From assembly GCA_014075275.1 (NCBI GenBank), contig CP046179.1, forward strand, positions 3,109,932 through 3,173,931: a stretch of 64,000 nt of DNA, written 5' to 3'. Under the pieces are notes generated by a model, which was given only the letters and a program-made list of their open reading frames with translations, was not told the DNA's origin and did no database searches. Each line of letters begins with the position of its first letter. Position 1 is the stretch's first letter. Below are positions 9,313-18,481 of this stretch, piece by piece. Position numbers and translations under genes: made by a program. This stretch comes from Boseongicola sp. (GTDB lineage: Bacteria; Pseudomonadota; Alphaproteobacteria; Rhodobacterales; Rhodobacteraceae).

Positions 9313-9348
9313 GGCGTGCAACGAATCAAGTTGCACGCCGCTTTTATT
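9313..9348 (+). terminator. terminator-like hairpin between secE and nusG
   Basis: Perfect 10-bp stem GGCGTGCAAC (9313-9322) and GTTGCACGCC (9330-9339) with a 7-nt loop, followed by GCTTTTATT. The T-tract is weak and interrupted, so it may be a partial terminator or RNA-processing site separating secE and nusG expression. Confidence 0.6.
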
Positions 9349-9387
9349 CCAGCGACTCGGATCGCGCGAAATAGGGACGGAAAACAG

Positions 9388-9921
9388 ATGGCTAAGCGTT
9401 GGTATTCGGTGAGCGTGCTCTCGAACTTCGAAAAGAAGATTGCCGAGCAAATCGGCCATTCCGTGGCGGATGCCGGGTTGGAAGATCAGATCGAAGAGGT
9501 TCTGGTTCCAACTGAAGAAGTCATCGAAATCCGTCGCGGCAAGAAAGTAACCGCAGAACGCCGCTTTATGCCCGGTTATGTTCTGGTTCGGATGGAGATG
9601 TCGGACGAGGGATATCACCTGATCAATTCGATCAACCGCGTCACTGGTTTCCTAGGGCCTCAGGGCCGTCCGATGCCGATGCGCGATGCCGAAGTGAACG
9701 CGATCCTGAACCGTGTTGAAGAGGGCGAAGGTGCTCCGAAGTTGCTGATTAGCTTCGAGGTTGGCGAGAAGGTCAAAGTCAATGACGGTCCGTTTGAAGA
9801 TTTTGACGGCACGGTTGAAGAGGTTGATGACGAGAACCAGCGCCTGAAAGTTACCGTGTCTATCTTCGGCCGCGCAACGCCAGTTGAACTGGAATTCACT
9901 CAGGTTGCGAAGCAGAGCTAA
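9388..9921 (+). CDS. nusG: transcription termination/antitermination factor NusG
   Basis: RNA polymerase-binding elongation factor that couples transcription to Rho and to the ribosome. 177 residues with the NGN domain ([20 protein letters not shown] at residues 3-22; conserved [12 protein letters not shown] near residue 55) and a C-terminal KOW domain ([14 protein letters not shown] near residue 136). ATG 9388 is chosen over the open frame from 9316, because the family starts with MAKRWY and GGGACGGA precedes it. The next colinear gene, rplK, is 1.6 kb away because a reverse-strand glycosyltransferase gene intervenes. Confidence 0.98.
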   Translation: MAKRWYSVSVLSNFEKKIAEQIGHSVADAGLEDQIEEVLVPTEEVIEIRRGKKVTAERRFMPGYVLVRMEMSDEGYHLINSINRVTGFLGPQGRPMPMRDAEVNAILNRVEEGEGAPKLLISFEVGEKVKVNDGPFEDFDGTVEEVDDENQRLKVTVSIFGRATPVELEFTQVAKQS

Positions 9922-10049
9922 GGCGACGTCTAGCTAGGTGAACGGGCACCGAATTGGTGCTTTGGGATTAATCAGATGGATCGCCGGACTAAACGGTCAT
10001 TGTAATCTCCCACGTGAACTGTTCAAAATTTGAGCTGTGCTACTCAATT

Positions 10050-11216
10050 CTATCCAACTATCGGCTCTAGTAGTTTATCAACGGCGACCTTTATCTTGGG
10101 CATTTTTGCCATGTCAGCCGCTATTCCTTTTGCGCCGTTCTGGAATTTCTTTTGCGAGAGCACGCGTTCAATTGCCGAACGTAGTTTGGCAGGCGAAGGA
10201 TCGAGCACCGCCAGACCTGCGCCTGATTCTTCGACCTGCTTGGCGTTGATGGGCTGATCAGCGAAAAGTGGCGCTACTACCATTGGTAGCCCCGCCGCAA
10301 GGCCACCAAGCAAAGTACCAGATCCCCCGTGGTGCAACATGGCGGAGGCCAATGGAAATACGTCCACCTGTGCGACCCAAGGCAGAACGGTCGTGTTTTC
10401 AGGAATTGCTCCGATGACGTCGGGAGAAAGCTCCGAACCTGTGGTCAATAGCGCGCGTATTGGCAGTTCCGAAACAGCTTCCAGTGCGACGCGATAGATT
10501 GATTTTGCATGATCAAAGTTCTGAGTTGCAGTACCAAAGGTCACATAGACCAGTGGCCTGCCGTCATCTCTTGTCCAACTCGCGTCCGATACTTCATGGC
10601 GTTTGCTGGTATCAGAGGGGCCAACCCTAAATGTTGGCACGCCACGACGAGCAACCATTCCATCCAATGCCTCGGGAAACGAGGAAAATGCCGGTTCCCT
10701 TAGATACGCATCGCCGCCATCAGCACTTAAACCAAGGCCTTCGCGAAGCGCATCAAGGGCTTCCACACCAGCATAACTATACTTCTCTTCGCCTTGCGCT
10801 GCATGAACCTCAACGCGTGCATGAGGTATGCCAGCCGCCTGTGCCGCAACGATACTCGAAAACTCCACAGTTTCCCGCACGACAAGGTCAGGGCTCCAAT
10901 CCGCAATCGCGTCCCGCATCGAAGGCAATGCGGCACGAGCGGTCACCCCGCCAAATGTCTCTTTGACGTAAATTCTGATAGTCTCTTCTTCAGAAAGACC
11001 CTTAGTTCGCGCCCAAATTGCTTCCAGCTCCTTCTGATCGGGCCGGTCTAGGACAAAGTGCTTAAATCCCAAAGCTGAGATACGATCAGCGAGTTCGATC
11101 CTAGCCGCGAACGCCACATTATGGCCGCGACGGGACATTTCCTTTGCGTATTGAACTAGTGGATTGAAGTGGCCTGTACCTAGGGTCGTAGCAAATAGAA
11201 CTTTTACTGAGTTCAT
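10050..11216 (-). CDS. GT-B fold glycosyltransferase (GT1/macrolide-GT-like)
   Basis: Predicted UDP- or dTDP-sugar-dependent glycosyltransferase of 388 residues acting on a small lipophilic acceptor. The N-terminal Rossmann domain begins VKVLFATTLGTGHFNPL with the likely catalytic His16. The C-terminal donor site carries LPWVAQVDVFP and HHGGSGTLLGGLAAGLPMVV (near residues 292-312), the bacterial form of the plant PSPG box, then DQPINA. Codon use differs from the neighbours: CTA, GTA, TCA and AGG are frequent here but rare in the ribosomal genes. With its position splitting nusG from rplK on the opposite strand, this suggests acquisition by transfer. The acceptor is unknown. Confidence 0.85.
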   Translation of the reverse strand: MNSVKVLFATTLGTGHFNPLVQYAKEMSRRGHNVAFAARIELADRISALGFKHFVLDRPDQKELEAIWARTKGLSEEETIRIYVKETFGGVTARAALPSMRDAIADWSPDLVVRETVEFSSIVAAQAAGIPHARVEVHAAQGEEKYSYAGVEALDALREGLGLSADGGDAYLREPAFSSFPEALDGMVARRGVPTFRVGPSDTSKRHEVSDASWTRDDGRPLVYVTFGTATQNFDHAKSIYRVALEAVSELPIRALLTTGSELSPDVIGAIPENTTVLPWVAQVDVFPLASAMLHHGGSGTLLGGLAAGLPMVVAPLFADQPINAKQVEESGAGLAVLDPSPAKLRSAIERVLSQKKFQNGAKGIAADMAKMPKIKVAVDKLLEPIVG

Positions 11217-11563
11217 ACGATGTTCTTTCGAAATTTGGGCGCTCTAGTGAATGCGCCCCAACTGCCTATTAATCGATTTTTCAAGTTGAGCATGTTTTCC
11301 GCTATCTACGCAATGTACTCGCTTTCAAGCCGCCCGCATCGCCAAGCACGGCCCGGTCATATGGGCTCCAAGCTGACGTTGGCTTCGCACAACGCCAACG
11401 TACTTAAGACCCTTGCAAACAAAACAACTCCGCTGTATTCCCCGCCAGTCCCTGAAACGGGATTCCCATGTGGGAGGCGAGGCGGTCGCGACCGTCAGAC
11501 CGGACCACATCGACATAAGTTCCCGATACGCGATTTGGGGACGTTGCTAAAAGGAGATGGCCA
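11217..11563. other. intergenic region upstream of rplK
   Basis: 347 bases between the divergent glycosyltransferase gene and rplK. It must hold the promoter of rplK-rplA, now that nusG is no longer adjacent. The only structure seen is the compound hairpin at 11468-11510; an AAAAGGAG ribosome-binding site lies at about 11549. No coding content is evident. Confidence 0.6.
11468..11510 (+). promoter_or_regulatory. candidate L1-type autoregulatory leader of rplK-rplA
   Basis: Compound RNA fold in the rplK leader. An outer 6-bp stem ATGTGG (11468-11473) pairs with CCACAT (11505-11510); an inner palindrome CGGTCGCGACCG occupies 11483-11494; purine-rich GGAGGCGAGG on one side gives an asymmetric internal loop. 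Ribosomal protein L1 is known to repress rplKA operons through a leader mimic of its 23S rRNA site. The assignment here rests on position and shape only. Confidence 0.45.
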
Positions 11564-11992
11564 ATGGCCAAGAAAGTTGTTGGGCAGCTGAAACTTCAGG
11601 TGCCTGCCGGACAAGCAAACCCTTCTCCGCCGGTTGGACCGGCGCTGGGTCAGCGCGGCATCAATATCATGGAATTCTGTAAGTCTTTCAACGCAAAGAC
11701 CCAAGAACTGGACCCGGGCGCGCCTTGCCCAACGGTCATCACATATTACCAGGACAAGTCCTTCTCGATGGAAATCAAGACGCCACCTGCGTCCTATTTC
11801 CTGAAGAAAGCGGCCAAGCTGAAGTCAGGTGCCAACACCCCTTCGCGCGAAGTCGTTGGTTCGGTCACGCCAAAGCAGTTGCGTGAGATTGCCGAAGCCA
11901 AAATGAAGGATCTCAACGCCAACGACGTAGAAGCCGCGATGCAAATCATTCTCGGTTCGGCTCGGTCGATGGGTATCGAGGTGAAAGGGTAA
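11564..11992 (+). CDS. rplK: 50S ribosomal protein L11
   Basis: Component of the ribosomal GTPase-associated centre. 142 residues, the family length. The N-terminal domain shows [20 protein letters not shown] (residues 12-31) with the conserved proline-rich hinge, and the C-terminal RNA-binding domain ends in [15 protein letters not shown] strong AAAAGGAG ribosome-binding site stands 9 nt before ATG. rplA follows after 4 bases, forming the usual pair. Confidence 0.99.
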   Translation: MAKKVVGQLKLQVPAGQANPSPPVGPALGQRGINIMEFCKSFNAKTQELDPGAPCPTVITYYQDKSFSMEIKTPPASYFLKKAAKLKSGANTPSREVVGSVTPKQLREIAEAKMKDLNANDVEAAMQIILGSARSMGIEVKG

Positions 11993-11996
11993 GACG

Positions 11997-12698
11997 ATGG
12001 CAAAACTAGGAAAACGCACGCGCAGTGCACGTGAGGCCTTTGCCGGCAAGAGCGACGTTACCGTTGAAGAAGCGGTGAGCCTGATCAAATCGAATTCAAA
12101 CACCAAGTTCGATGAGTCAGTCGAGATTGCAATGAACTTGGGCGTTGACCCCCGTCATGCTGACCAGATGGTTCGCGGCTCGGTCACATTGCCAAATGGC
12201 ACAGGCAAGACGGTTCGTGTGGCAGTATTCGCACGCGGACCAAAAGCTGAAGAGGCTGAAAAGGCTGGCGCAGACATCGTTGGCGCAGAAGACTTGATGG
12301 AAGCGGTTCAGGGCGGCAAGATCGACTTTGACCGCTGCATTGCAACCCCGGACATGATGCCAATCGTTGGTCGTCTGGGTAAGGTTCTTGGCCCACGTAA
12401 CCTTATGCCAAACCCGAAAATCGGAACGGTTACAATGGACGTGACCGAGGCTGTAGCGGCTGCCAAAGGTGGTCAGGTGACATTCAAGGCCGAAAAGGCG
12501 GGCGTAATTCATGCCGGTATTGGCAAGGTGTCGTTTGATGAAGGGAAGCTTGTCGAGAACGTTCGCGCGTTTGTCGAAGCCGTCTCGAGGGCAAAGCCAG
12601 CGGGCGCAAAAGGCACATACATGAAGAAGGTGTCACTGACATCGACTATGGGTCCGGGCGTCAGCGTTGACGTTACTTCGGCGACCGGTAACGCTTGA
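11997..12698 (+). CDS. rplA: 50S ribosomal protein L1
   Basis: L1-stalk protein of the large subunit and, in many bacteria, translational repressor of its own operon. 233 residues, the family length. The signature [18 protein letters not shown] occurs near residue 127, with [11 protein letters not shown] just before it. It lies 4 bases after rplK. An intrinsic terminator follows. rplJ-rplL-rpoB do not come next in this window. Confidence 0.99.
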   Translation: MAKLGKRTRSAREAFAGKSDVTVEEAVSLIKSNSNTKFDESVEIAMNLGVDPRHADQMVRGSVTLPNGTGKTVRVAVFARGPKAEEAEKAGADIVGAEDLMEAVQGGKIDFDRCIATPDMMPIVGRLGKVLGPRNLMPNPKIGTVTMDVTEAVAAAKGGQVTFKAEKAGVIHAGIGKVSFDEGKLVENVRAFVEAVSRAKPAGAKGTYMKKVSLTSTMGPGVSVDVTSATGNA

Positions 12699-12726
12699 TC
12701 AACAAGTCAGTATCGGAAGATTAGAT

Positions 12727-12756
12727 GGGGCGTGCCAGAGGGCGCGCCCTTTTTTA
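12727..12756 (+). terminator. intrinsic terminator after rplA
   Basis: 9-bp stem GGGCGTGCC (12728-12736) and GGCGCGCCC (12741-12749), with one G-T pair and an AGAG loop, then a run of Ts. It closes the rplK-rplA unit. Confidence 0.93.
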
Positions 12757-12926
12757 TTTGGTAACAATTCCGCCTTAATTTGGTCCATTGTTGCCAGTTG
12801 AAAGACCAATAATTACTTGCGGCCAGTTTGCGCTGCCACATTTCCGCCGTTGTTAAGTCTCATTCTGTGACCTAGAGATGATTAAAAGTCGTGAAGAATA
12901 CGCGACACTAAACCGTTGAGGCGGAT

Positions 12927-13802
12927 ATGAGTTACAACGCAGGTGACCTTAAGTGGGGGTCTAACACGTTGGGTGAAGCCAGCGGCGAGATCACATGGAA
13001 CATGGATCTCTCGTCGGGGCTGAGCTTTGACGGATCGGTTTACGGGGTCGATGACTTTGAGGATGCGATGACCGCTGCGTTCGACCGGTGGGAACAGGCC
13101 GCGGATATTGACTTTACTTTTACAACCGATGCGTCTGCCAACGTCGAAGTCTCGATGGGTTACCTGGCTGGCAGCACGGTCGGATTGGCCAGCTACAGCT
13201 ATTATCCTGATCCCGAAGTTGACCGCATTTTCGATGCGGACATCACAATGGATTCGGATGTCTTCTGGTCGCCATACGGCGGCGGTGGGTTGGACTTCTA
13301 TGCAGTCGCATTGCACGAAGTGGGCCACATCCTGGGTCTAGGGCATGTCAATGACACGTCCGAAATCATGAACCCCTATGTATCGACTGATGCACTGGGC
13401 GATGGGGACATTTCCGGCGTCCAACTTCTGTATGGATCCGGAGGAGCCGCGGCTCCCCCTGCCGATGATCCAGCTCCGTCCGATCCGCCTCCTGCTGCTC
13501 CCGGTGATGACGGCGGCGGCGGTGGTGGTGTCGGCGCTATCATTGGGTTGCTGGCACTGATTATCGGCGCTGTCTTCGGAATGGGTGGCGGTGCGGCCAT
13601 TGCATTGGCCGCTAGTACAAAAGACGGCGACGCACCAGAAGACGACGCCACAGAAGATCCCGTTGATTTGGCCGACTTGCTGCCGATAGTGGAATTTGAC
13701 GCGCACGAGCTCTATGCGAACGAGGAAGACTGGCTGGCTGCCGATGGCCATCTTCACGATGATCATGATGACGATGATTACATCGACGCGCTATTTCTCT
13801 AG
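12927..13802 (+). CDS. matrixin-like zinc metalloprotease with C-terminal membrane segment
   Basis: Predicted metzincin protease of 291 residues. The zinc motif HEVGHILGLGH spans residues 130-140, and the Met-turn IMNP follows near residue 148, as in peptidase M10A/matrixin domains. There is no N-terminal signal peptide; it begins MSYNAGDLKWG. After the catalytic domain come a Pro/Ala/Asp linker and a Gly run (about 170-195), a hydrophobic glycine-rich helix (about 195-225, IIGLLALIIGAVFGMGGG) and a tail rich in Asp, Glu and His ending in DALFL. The acidic C-terminus would suit type I secretion of an RTX-like protein, but no RTX repeats are present, so the export route is open. It is a monocistronic gene after the rplA terminator. 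Confidence 0.83.
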   Translation: MSYNAGDLKWGSNTLGEASGEITWNMDLSSGLSFDGSVYGVDDFEDAMTAAFDRWEQAADIDFTFTTDASANVEVSMGYLAGSTVGLASYSYYPDPEVDRIFDADITMDSDVFWSPYGGGGLDFYAVALHEVGHILGLGHVNDTSEIMNPYVSTDALGDGDISGVQLLYGSGGAAAPPADDPAPSDPPPAAPGDDGGGGGGVGAIIGLLALIIGAVFGMGGGAAIALAASTKDGDAPEDDATEDPVDLADLLPIVEFDAHELYANEEDWLAADGHLHDDHDDDDYIDALFL

Positions 13803-13809
13803 GCCGCTC

Positions 13810-14850
13810 TTAATCGAAAATCCCGGCAACACGCCCCAATAGCATGAATGCGCGCGCTGTTCTGGTTTCCGCGATGGCCGCAATTTCCTGATCACTTAAG
13901 CCATCGGCAATGCTGGCCAGAGTTTTATCAAATGTGCGCAAGAAGTGATGAGCCGCGTCCCGAAAAATTGAGTCCTGGCGCATACGCGCCGCCGTCAGAG
14001 CCAGCGAAGACCTGTCGCGAATGCCACCAAGAGTCGCGACCGTACGGCCGCGCTCGCCCAAGGCAAACCGGCGCCAGAACTCGGGACGTGCACGGTCGGG
14101 GTTCAGGTCATCCATATAGATGCCATCCTGGCTGAGCAGAGTCAGAATGTCTTGGCTGGCGCGGATCAAACGTGATGCCCGCCGGTCAGCCAGCGCTCGC
14201 CTCAAGGCATCAAAGCCCGCGCGGTCATCAGCAGTTTCCGGGAAATTCATCGCAGTGATGAAATCCGCCGTAGAGACTGGATTGGCATAATCTTCGGCGG
14301 TGGTGCCAAGCGCCAGATCGGGCTGCTCTTCTGGCAAGTTGCGCCGTGGGTCGGGCTGAGGAGCGGGAACGACCGGACGCTCTGGGGATGGCGCCGCAGG
14401 TGTGGTGCGCGATGTGGCGAAATGCTCAAGTGCGGTTTCAGCGCGTTTTTGCCCCTTTACGATTTCATCGATTTTGCGCTCGACGTTTGGACCCATCGTG
14501 GTTGCTGCCATCTGTGCCTGGGTCACATATATCTGACGCATAGCATCCATCGATATTTGCAACCGTTCACTTTCCTCGCGAATGATGCGCGCACTTTTGA
14601 CAGCCAAAGCTGCAATCCAGATCAAGGCTACAGGCACGAGAACCGTCAAAGCAACGATCAGATAGCGCATCGGACCCAATATGCTGGCATCTCCCAGGCC
14701 GACAACCAGCAGAAATAATACGCAAATTAAAACCCATACCGCCGAGACGATCAGTGCAATCCGATCCGCCGGGTCAAGGCCCACTTCAGCAGCCTGTCGC
14801 GAGTAAATTCCCAGATCGACAGGCGGCTTGGGTTGCTGATCGTCAGACAT
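13810..14850 (-). CDS. membrane protein with two N-terminal helices, downstream of greA
   Basis: A 346-residue protein of unknown function. Two transmembrane helices (about residues 30-53 and 62-86) are followed by a helical, probably coiled-coil region (RIIREESERLQISMDAMRQI), a Pro-rich linker near residues 150-170 and a mainly helical C-terminal domain rich in Arg and Ala. The start ATG 14850 lies 21 bases after the greA stop, so the two are probably co-transcribed. The gene converges on the metalloprotease gene with a 7-base gap. I do not recognise a named domain. Confidence 0.75.
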   Translation of the reverse strand: MSDDQQPKPPVDLGIYSRQAAEVGLDPADRIALIVSAVWVLICVLFLLVVGLGDASILGPMRYLIVALTVLVPVALIWIAALAVKSARIIREESERLQISMDAMRQIYVTQAQMAATTMGPNVERKIDEIVKGQKRAETALEHFATSRTTPAAPSPERPVVPAPQPDPRRNLPEEQPDLALGTTAEDYANPVSTADFITAMNFPETADDRAGFDALRRALADRRASRLIRASQDILTLLSQDGIYMDDLNPDRARPEFWRRFALGERGRTVATLGGIRDRSSLALTAARMRQDSIFRDAAHHFLRTFDKTLASIADGLSDQEIAAIAETRTARAFMLLGRVAGIFD

Positions 14851-14871
14851 GGTCTGATCGGTCCCTTCGAT

Positions 14872-15342
14872 TTAGGAGTATTCGATTTTTAGAACTTCAT
14901 AGGCTTTTTCGCCGCCAGGAGTGCGCACCTCGACGCTGTCGCCCTCTTCCTTGCCAATCAAGGCGCGCGCAAGGGGCGACTTGATATTCAGCTTGGCCGC
15001 CTCGATGTCCGCCTCGGGCTCGCCAACAATCTTATAGGTCTTTTCTTCGTCGGTATCTTCGTCAACCAAAGTGACCACTGCACCGAACTTGATCGAACCT
15101 GATAATTTTGATGTGTCGATAACATCAGCAAGGGAAAGAATGCCTTCCAGCTCCTTCACGCGCCCTTCTATGAAGCTCTGTTTTTCGCGGGCGGCATGGT
15201 ATTCGGCGTTTTCGCTTAAGTCGCCATGTTCGCGAGCCTCGGCAATCGCCCGGATCACAGCCGGTCGTTCCTCAGACTTGAGCTTCTTCAATTCTTCATT
15301 GAGCGCAGTGTGACCCGCGCGCGTAAGCGGTATTTTTTCCAT
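14872..15342 (-). CDS. greA: transcription elongation factor GreA
   Basis: Rescues backtracked RNA polymerase by stimulating transcript cleavage. 156 residues, the family length. An N-terminal antiparallel coiled coil ([18 protein letters not shown] to [20 protein letters not shown]) carries the acidic tip DLSENAEY at residues 41-48. The C-terminal FKBP-like domain ends SYEVLKIEY-like ([10 protein letters not shown]). Likely first gene of a unit with the membrane protein downstream. Confidence 0.98.
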   Translation of the reverse strand: MEKIPLTRAGHTALNEELKKLKSEERPAVIRAIAEAREHGDLSENAEYHAAREKQSFIEGRVKELEGILSLADVIDTSKLSGSIKFGAVVTLVDEDTDEEKTYKIVGEPEADIEAAKLNIKSPLARALIGKEEGDSVEVRTPGGEKAYEVLKIEYS

Positions 15343-15634
15343 CGAATTGCCCTTTGGCGGAGCGAACTAAGATAATGCGAACTTGGACGTTAAATCCAAC
15401 GCTGACCGTCAGAGTCAATACTAACTTCTTTACGTGGCGTTGAAACGCTCAATATCTGAGCTCGACAAAGTGCTTTGTTAATTGACAAGAAGCAATTTCA
15501 TCATTGAAATTCTTGGCGGTTAATTGGTCGTTGCGCCTTGGCTACACCAAATGGCGCAATGTAGCGTCCAAGTGCTGGTCGTTGGCGGGTTCACTGTAGT
15601 TCCGCTAAGAAAATGCAACTAGTAAGGTTTGCGC
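15343..15634. other. intergenic region, nothing specific seen
   Basis: 292 A+T-richer bases between the divergent greA and PAP2 genes. It must carry both promoters. A short imperfect dyad (ATTTCATCATTGAAAT near 15495) is the only structure noticed. No open frame of substance. Confidence 0.5.
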
Positions 15635-16639
15635 ATGCGATTTTTTGCATTTTCGGCTGCAATCTATTTTTTGGTTTCGACGCTTTTGACTGCATTGCTT
15701 TGGTCGCAACCGCTTGGCGGTTCTGCTGAGTTTTTTGTGGAAATGATGTCCAACGTCAGATCCATGCCCTACGATCATGCCGCCGTCATAATTATTTTGA
15801 TTTGGTCATACTGGTCTAGCTCAGACATTTTCGCCTTTTTAAGACGTATTTTGGTGGCGTCTTTGGTGGTTCTAGTCTCTGCTCTATTTCTTTCGGCCTT
15901 CTCTGGAATAAAGACATCGTTTCCTCTGATCGTTGACGCAATTGGATTAGAGCGTTTTTTTGCGGAAGAACAATTTGCCGCTCTGGATCGCGCGCTGCAT
16001 TTCGGAAATGACGCATGGTATCTTGCTCATGGGATTACAGATTGGTTGGGTTTTAACGATTTCATTAAGTTTGCCGAGGCCACTTATGGACAACTGTGGG
16101 CAATCACGGCGTTCTATCTGCCGGTCATCATGGTTTTGCTGGGCGAGAAGCCGGAACGCTTTAGGCGATTTGTCATCCTTTATTTGATCTCGTGGATTTT
16201 TCTCGGAAACTTTGTTGCGCTATTCGGCTACTCGGCGGGTCCAATCTACTATGATCGAGTGTTTGGGGGCGATGGCTTCGCAGATTTGATTGCTGCCTTG
16301 AATGCCAGCGGCCTAAAGGAAAGCTGGATATTCAGGGCGCAAGAACTTCTTTGGACGTCCTACAGTGAAGAGCGTCAATCTATTGGATCCGGCATTTCCG
16401 CGTTTCCAAGCGTTCACGTCGCGATGGCTGCAGTTGCAGCGCTGTATTTTTCAGAGAAATCGCTGACGCTTGGAATGTTTTTCTGGATTTTGACTGCGCT
16501 CATTCTCTTCACATCAATCTGGACAGGATACCATTATGCTGTCGATGGATACTTCTCAATTCTCGTGATCCTGGGTGCCAACCATTATCTGAAATCAAAT
16601 CATTTCAAAAAACACTTGCCAATTAACGGTGATGGCTAA
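15635..16639 (+). CDS. PAP2-superfamily membrane protein (phosphatase/phosphotransferase type)
   Basis: A 334-residue membrane protein with about six helices. The PAP2 signature appears late: SAFPSVHVAM (about residue 253; the PSxH motif with the nucleophile-assisting His) and SIWTGYHYAVDGYFS (about residue 291; the HxxxD motif). The first PAP2 motif (KxxxxxxRP) is not obvious. This resembles the Aur1/inositolphosphotransferase subgroup rather than classical undecaprenyl-diphosphate phosphatases. Start ATG 15635 has AAGG 7 nt upstream; a TTG at 15629 overlaps it. Base composition is visibly more A+T-rich than the neighbours, hinting at transfer. The substrate is unknown. Confidence 0.8.
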   Translation: MRFFAFSAAIYFLVSTLLTALLWSQPLGGSAEFFVEMMSNVRSMPYDHAAVIIILIWSYWSSSDIFAFLRRILVASLVVLVSALFLSAFSGIKTSFPLIVDAIGLERFFAEEQFAALDRALHFGNDAWYLAHGITDWLGFNDFIKFAEATYGQLWAITAFYLPVIMVLLGEKPERFRRFVILYLISWIFLGNFVALFGYSAGPIYYDRVFGGDGFADLIAALNASGLKESWIFRAQELLWTSYSEERQSIGSGISAFPSVHVAMAAVAALYFSEKSLTLGMFFWILTALILFTSIWTGYHYAVDGYFSILVILGANHYLKSNHFKKHLPINGDG

Positions 16640-16714
16640 CAGAGACAATTGACGCAGCGGCTCTTCGGTGAATAAACGGTCTGAACGAAGCACGTTGGCA
16701 TCAAAGGATCTGAT

Positions 16715-18349
16715 ATGGCCGAGATCGAACGCGAAAGCATGGAATACGACGTTGTTATTGTCGGAGCTGGCCCTGCTGGTCTGTCGGCCGCTATTCGGCT
16801 GAAACAGCTTGACGCAGACCTGGATGTGGTCGTGCTTGAAAAGGGGTCCGAGGTAGGAGCCCATATTCTTTCCGGCGCGGTTTTGGACCCGGTTGGTCTG
16901 GATGCTTTGATCCCAGACTGGAAGGCCAAAGGCGCACCCCTGAATGTGCCGGTTAAGGACGACAATTTCTATATGCTTGGCGAAGCCGGGCAGATCCGCA
17001 TTCCAAACTTCCCGATGCCGCCGCTTATGAACAACCATGGCAACTTCATCGTTTCAATGGGCAATGTATGCCGCTGGATGGCGGAGCAAGCCGAAGAAAT
17101 GGGCGTCGAAGTTTTCCCTGGCATGGCCTGCTCCGAATTGATCTTTGGCGACAACGGCGAGGTCAAAGGCGTTGTCGCTGGCGAGTTTGGTCTGAACTCC
17201 GACGGCACCCCGAGTGATGCTTACGAGCCGGGTATGGAACTGCACGGCAAATACGTTTTTCTGGGCGAAGGCGTGCGTGGATCGCTTTCAAAACAAGTGA
17301 TCGCGAAATACGCGCTGGACGCCAATTCCGAGCCGCAGAAATATGGCTTGGGTATGAAAGAAATCTGGGAGATTGATCCGGAGAAGCACCGCGAGGGAAG
17401 CGTAACACATACAATGGGCTGGCCCTTGGGGTCGAACGCTGGGGGCGGTTCTTTCATCTATCACTTGGACAACAACCAAGTTTACGTGGGTTTCGTGGTT
17501 CATCTGAACTACAAAAACCCGCATCTGTACCCATACATGGAGTTCCAGCGCTTTAAGCATCACCCAATGGTCGCGAAGCTGTTGGAGGGCGGCAAACGGG
17601 TCGCTTACGGAGCGCGCGCAATCACCGAAGGTGGATATCAGTCCATGCCAGAAGCCTCCTTCCCCGGTGGCGCCCTGTTGGGTTGCTCAGTTGGGCTGGT
17701 CAACGTTCCGCGCATCAAGGGTAATCACAATGCCATGCTGTCCGGCAAAGCCGCTGCCGAACACGCCTATAGCGCTATTCAGGAAGGTCGCTCGGGCGAT
17801 ACGCTTGCCGACTATTCGGCTGAACTGCGCGAAGGGCCGATCGGGAAGGACCTGAAAAAAGTTCGCAACGTGAAGCCACTTTGGTCCAAGCGCGGACTTC
17901 TGGCTTCGCTCACGCTTGGTGGTTTCGACATGTGGACGAATACTCTCGGGTTTTCGCTGTTGGGGACCGTCGGGCACGGAAAATCCGATGCTGAGGCGAC
18001 CGGGCAAGCTGCCGATTTCGAGCCCATTTCCTATCCGAAACCGGACGGGAAACTCAGCTTTGACCGGCTTACGAACGTTAGTTTCTCGATGACCAATCAC
18101 GAGGAAAGCCAGCCGGCGCACCTGAAGCTGCTGGATGCTGCTGTACCAATGTCTGTCAACATGCCGAAATTTGCAGAACCGGCGCAACGCTATTGCCCGG
18201 CAGGTGTTTATGAAGTTGTCGACGAAAACTTTGTCATAAACTTCCAGAACTGTGTTCACTGCAAAACCTGTGACATCAAAGATCCAAGCCAGAACATTAA
18301 CTGGACGACTCCGCAGGGCGGCGACGGGCCTAACTATCCAAATATGTAG
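16715..18349 (+). CDS. electron transfer flavoprotein-ubiquinone oxidoreductase
   Basis: Membrane-associated iron-sulfur flavoprotein that passes electrons from ETF (fatty-acid, amino-acid and dimethylglycine oxidation) to ubiquinone. 544 residues, the family length. FAD-binding GAGPAGLSAAIRL lies at residues 16-28. The C-terminal [4Fe-4S] module has CPAGVYE then NCVHCKTCDIKDP, giving four cysteines. It ends with the family's GGDGPNYPNM. Own start region; a TPR protein gene follows 130 bases downstream. Confidence 0.97.
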   Translation: MAEIERESMEYDVVIVGAGPAGLSAAIRLKQLDADLDVVVLEKGSEVGAHILSGAVLDPVGLDALIPDWKAKGAPLNVPVKDDNFYMLGEAGQIRIPNFPMPPLMNNHGNFIVSMGNVCRWMAEQAEEMGVEVFPGMACSELIFGDNGEVKGVVAGEFGLNSDGTPSDAYEPGMELHGKYVFLGEGVRGSLSKQVIAKYALDANSEPQKYGLGMKEIWEIDPEKHREGSVTHTMGWPLGSNAGGGSFIYHLDNNQVYVGFVVHLNYKNPHLYPYMEFQRFKHHPMVAKLLEGGKRVAYGARAITEGGYQSMPEASFPGGALLGCSVGLVNVPRIKGNHNAMLSGKAAAEHAYSAIQEGRSGDTLADYSAELREGPIGKDLKKVRNVKPLWSKRGLLASLTLGGFDMWTNTLGFSLLGTVGHGKSDAEATGQAADFEPISYPKPDGKLSFDRLTNVSFSMTNHEESQPAHLKLLDAAVPMSVNMPKFAEPAQRYCPAGVYEVVDENFVINFQNCVHCKTCDIKDPSQNINWTTPQGGDGPNYPNM

Positions 18350-18481
18350 GCAAATTGCCGCTGATCCCGACCAGAATGGCAGGTCACACTCGCGTCAGAA
18401 TACTCACTATCGTCGCAGGACACGTTGCATGGTCCGTGCGGGCGACGTAGGTTTTTTGCGAACTGATTGAAAGGACGATCC

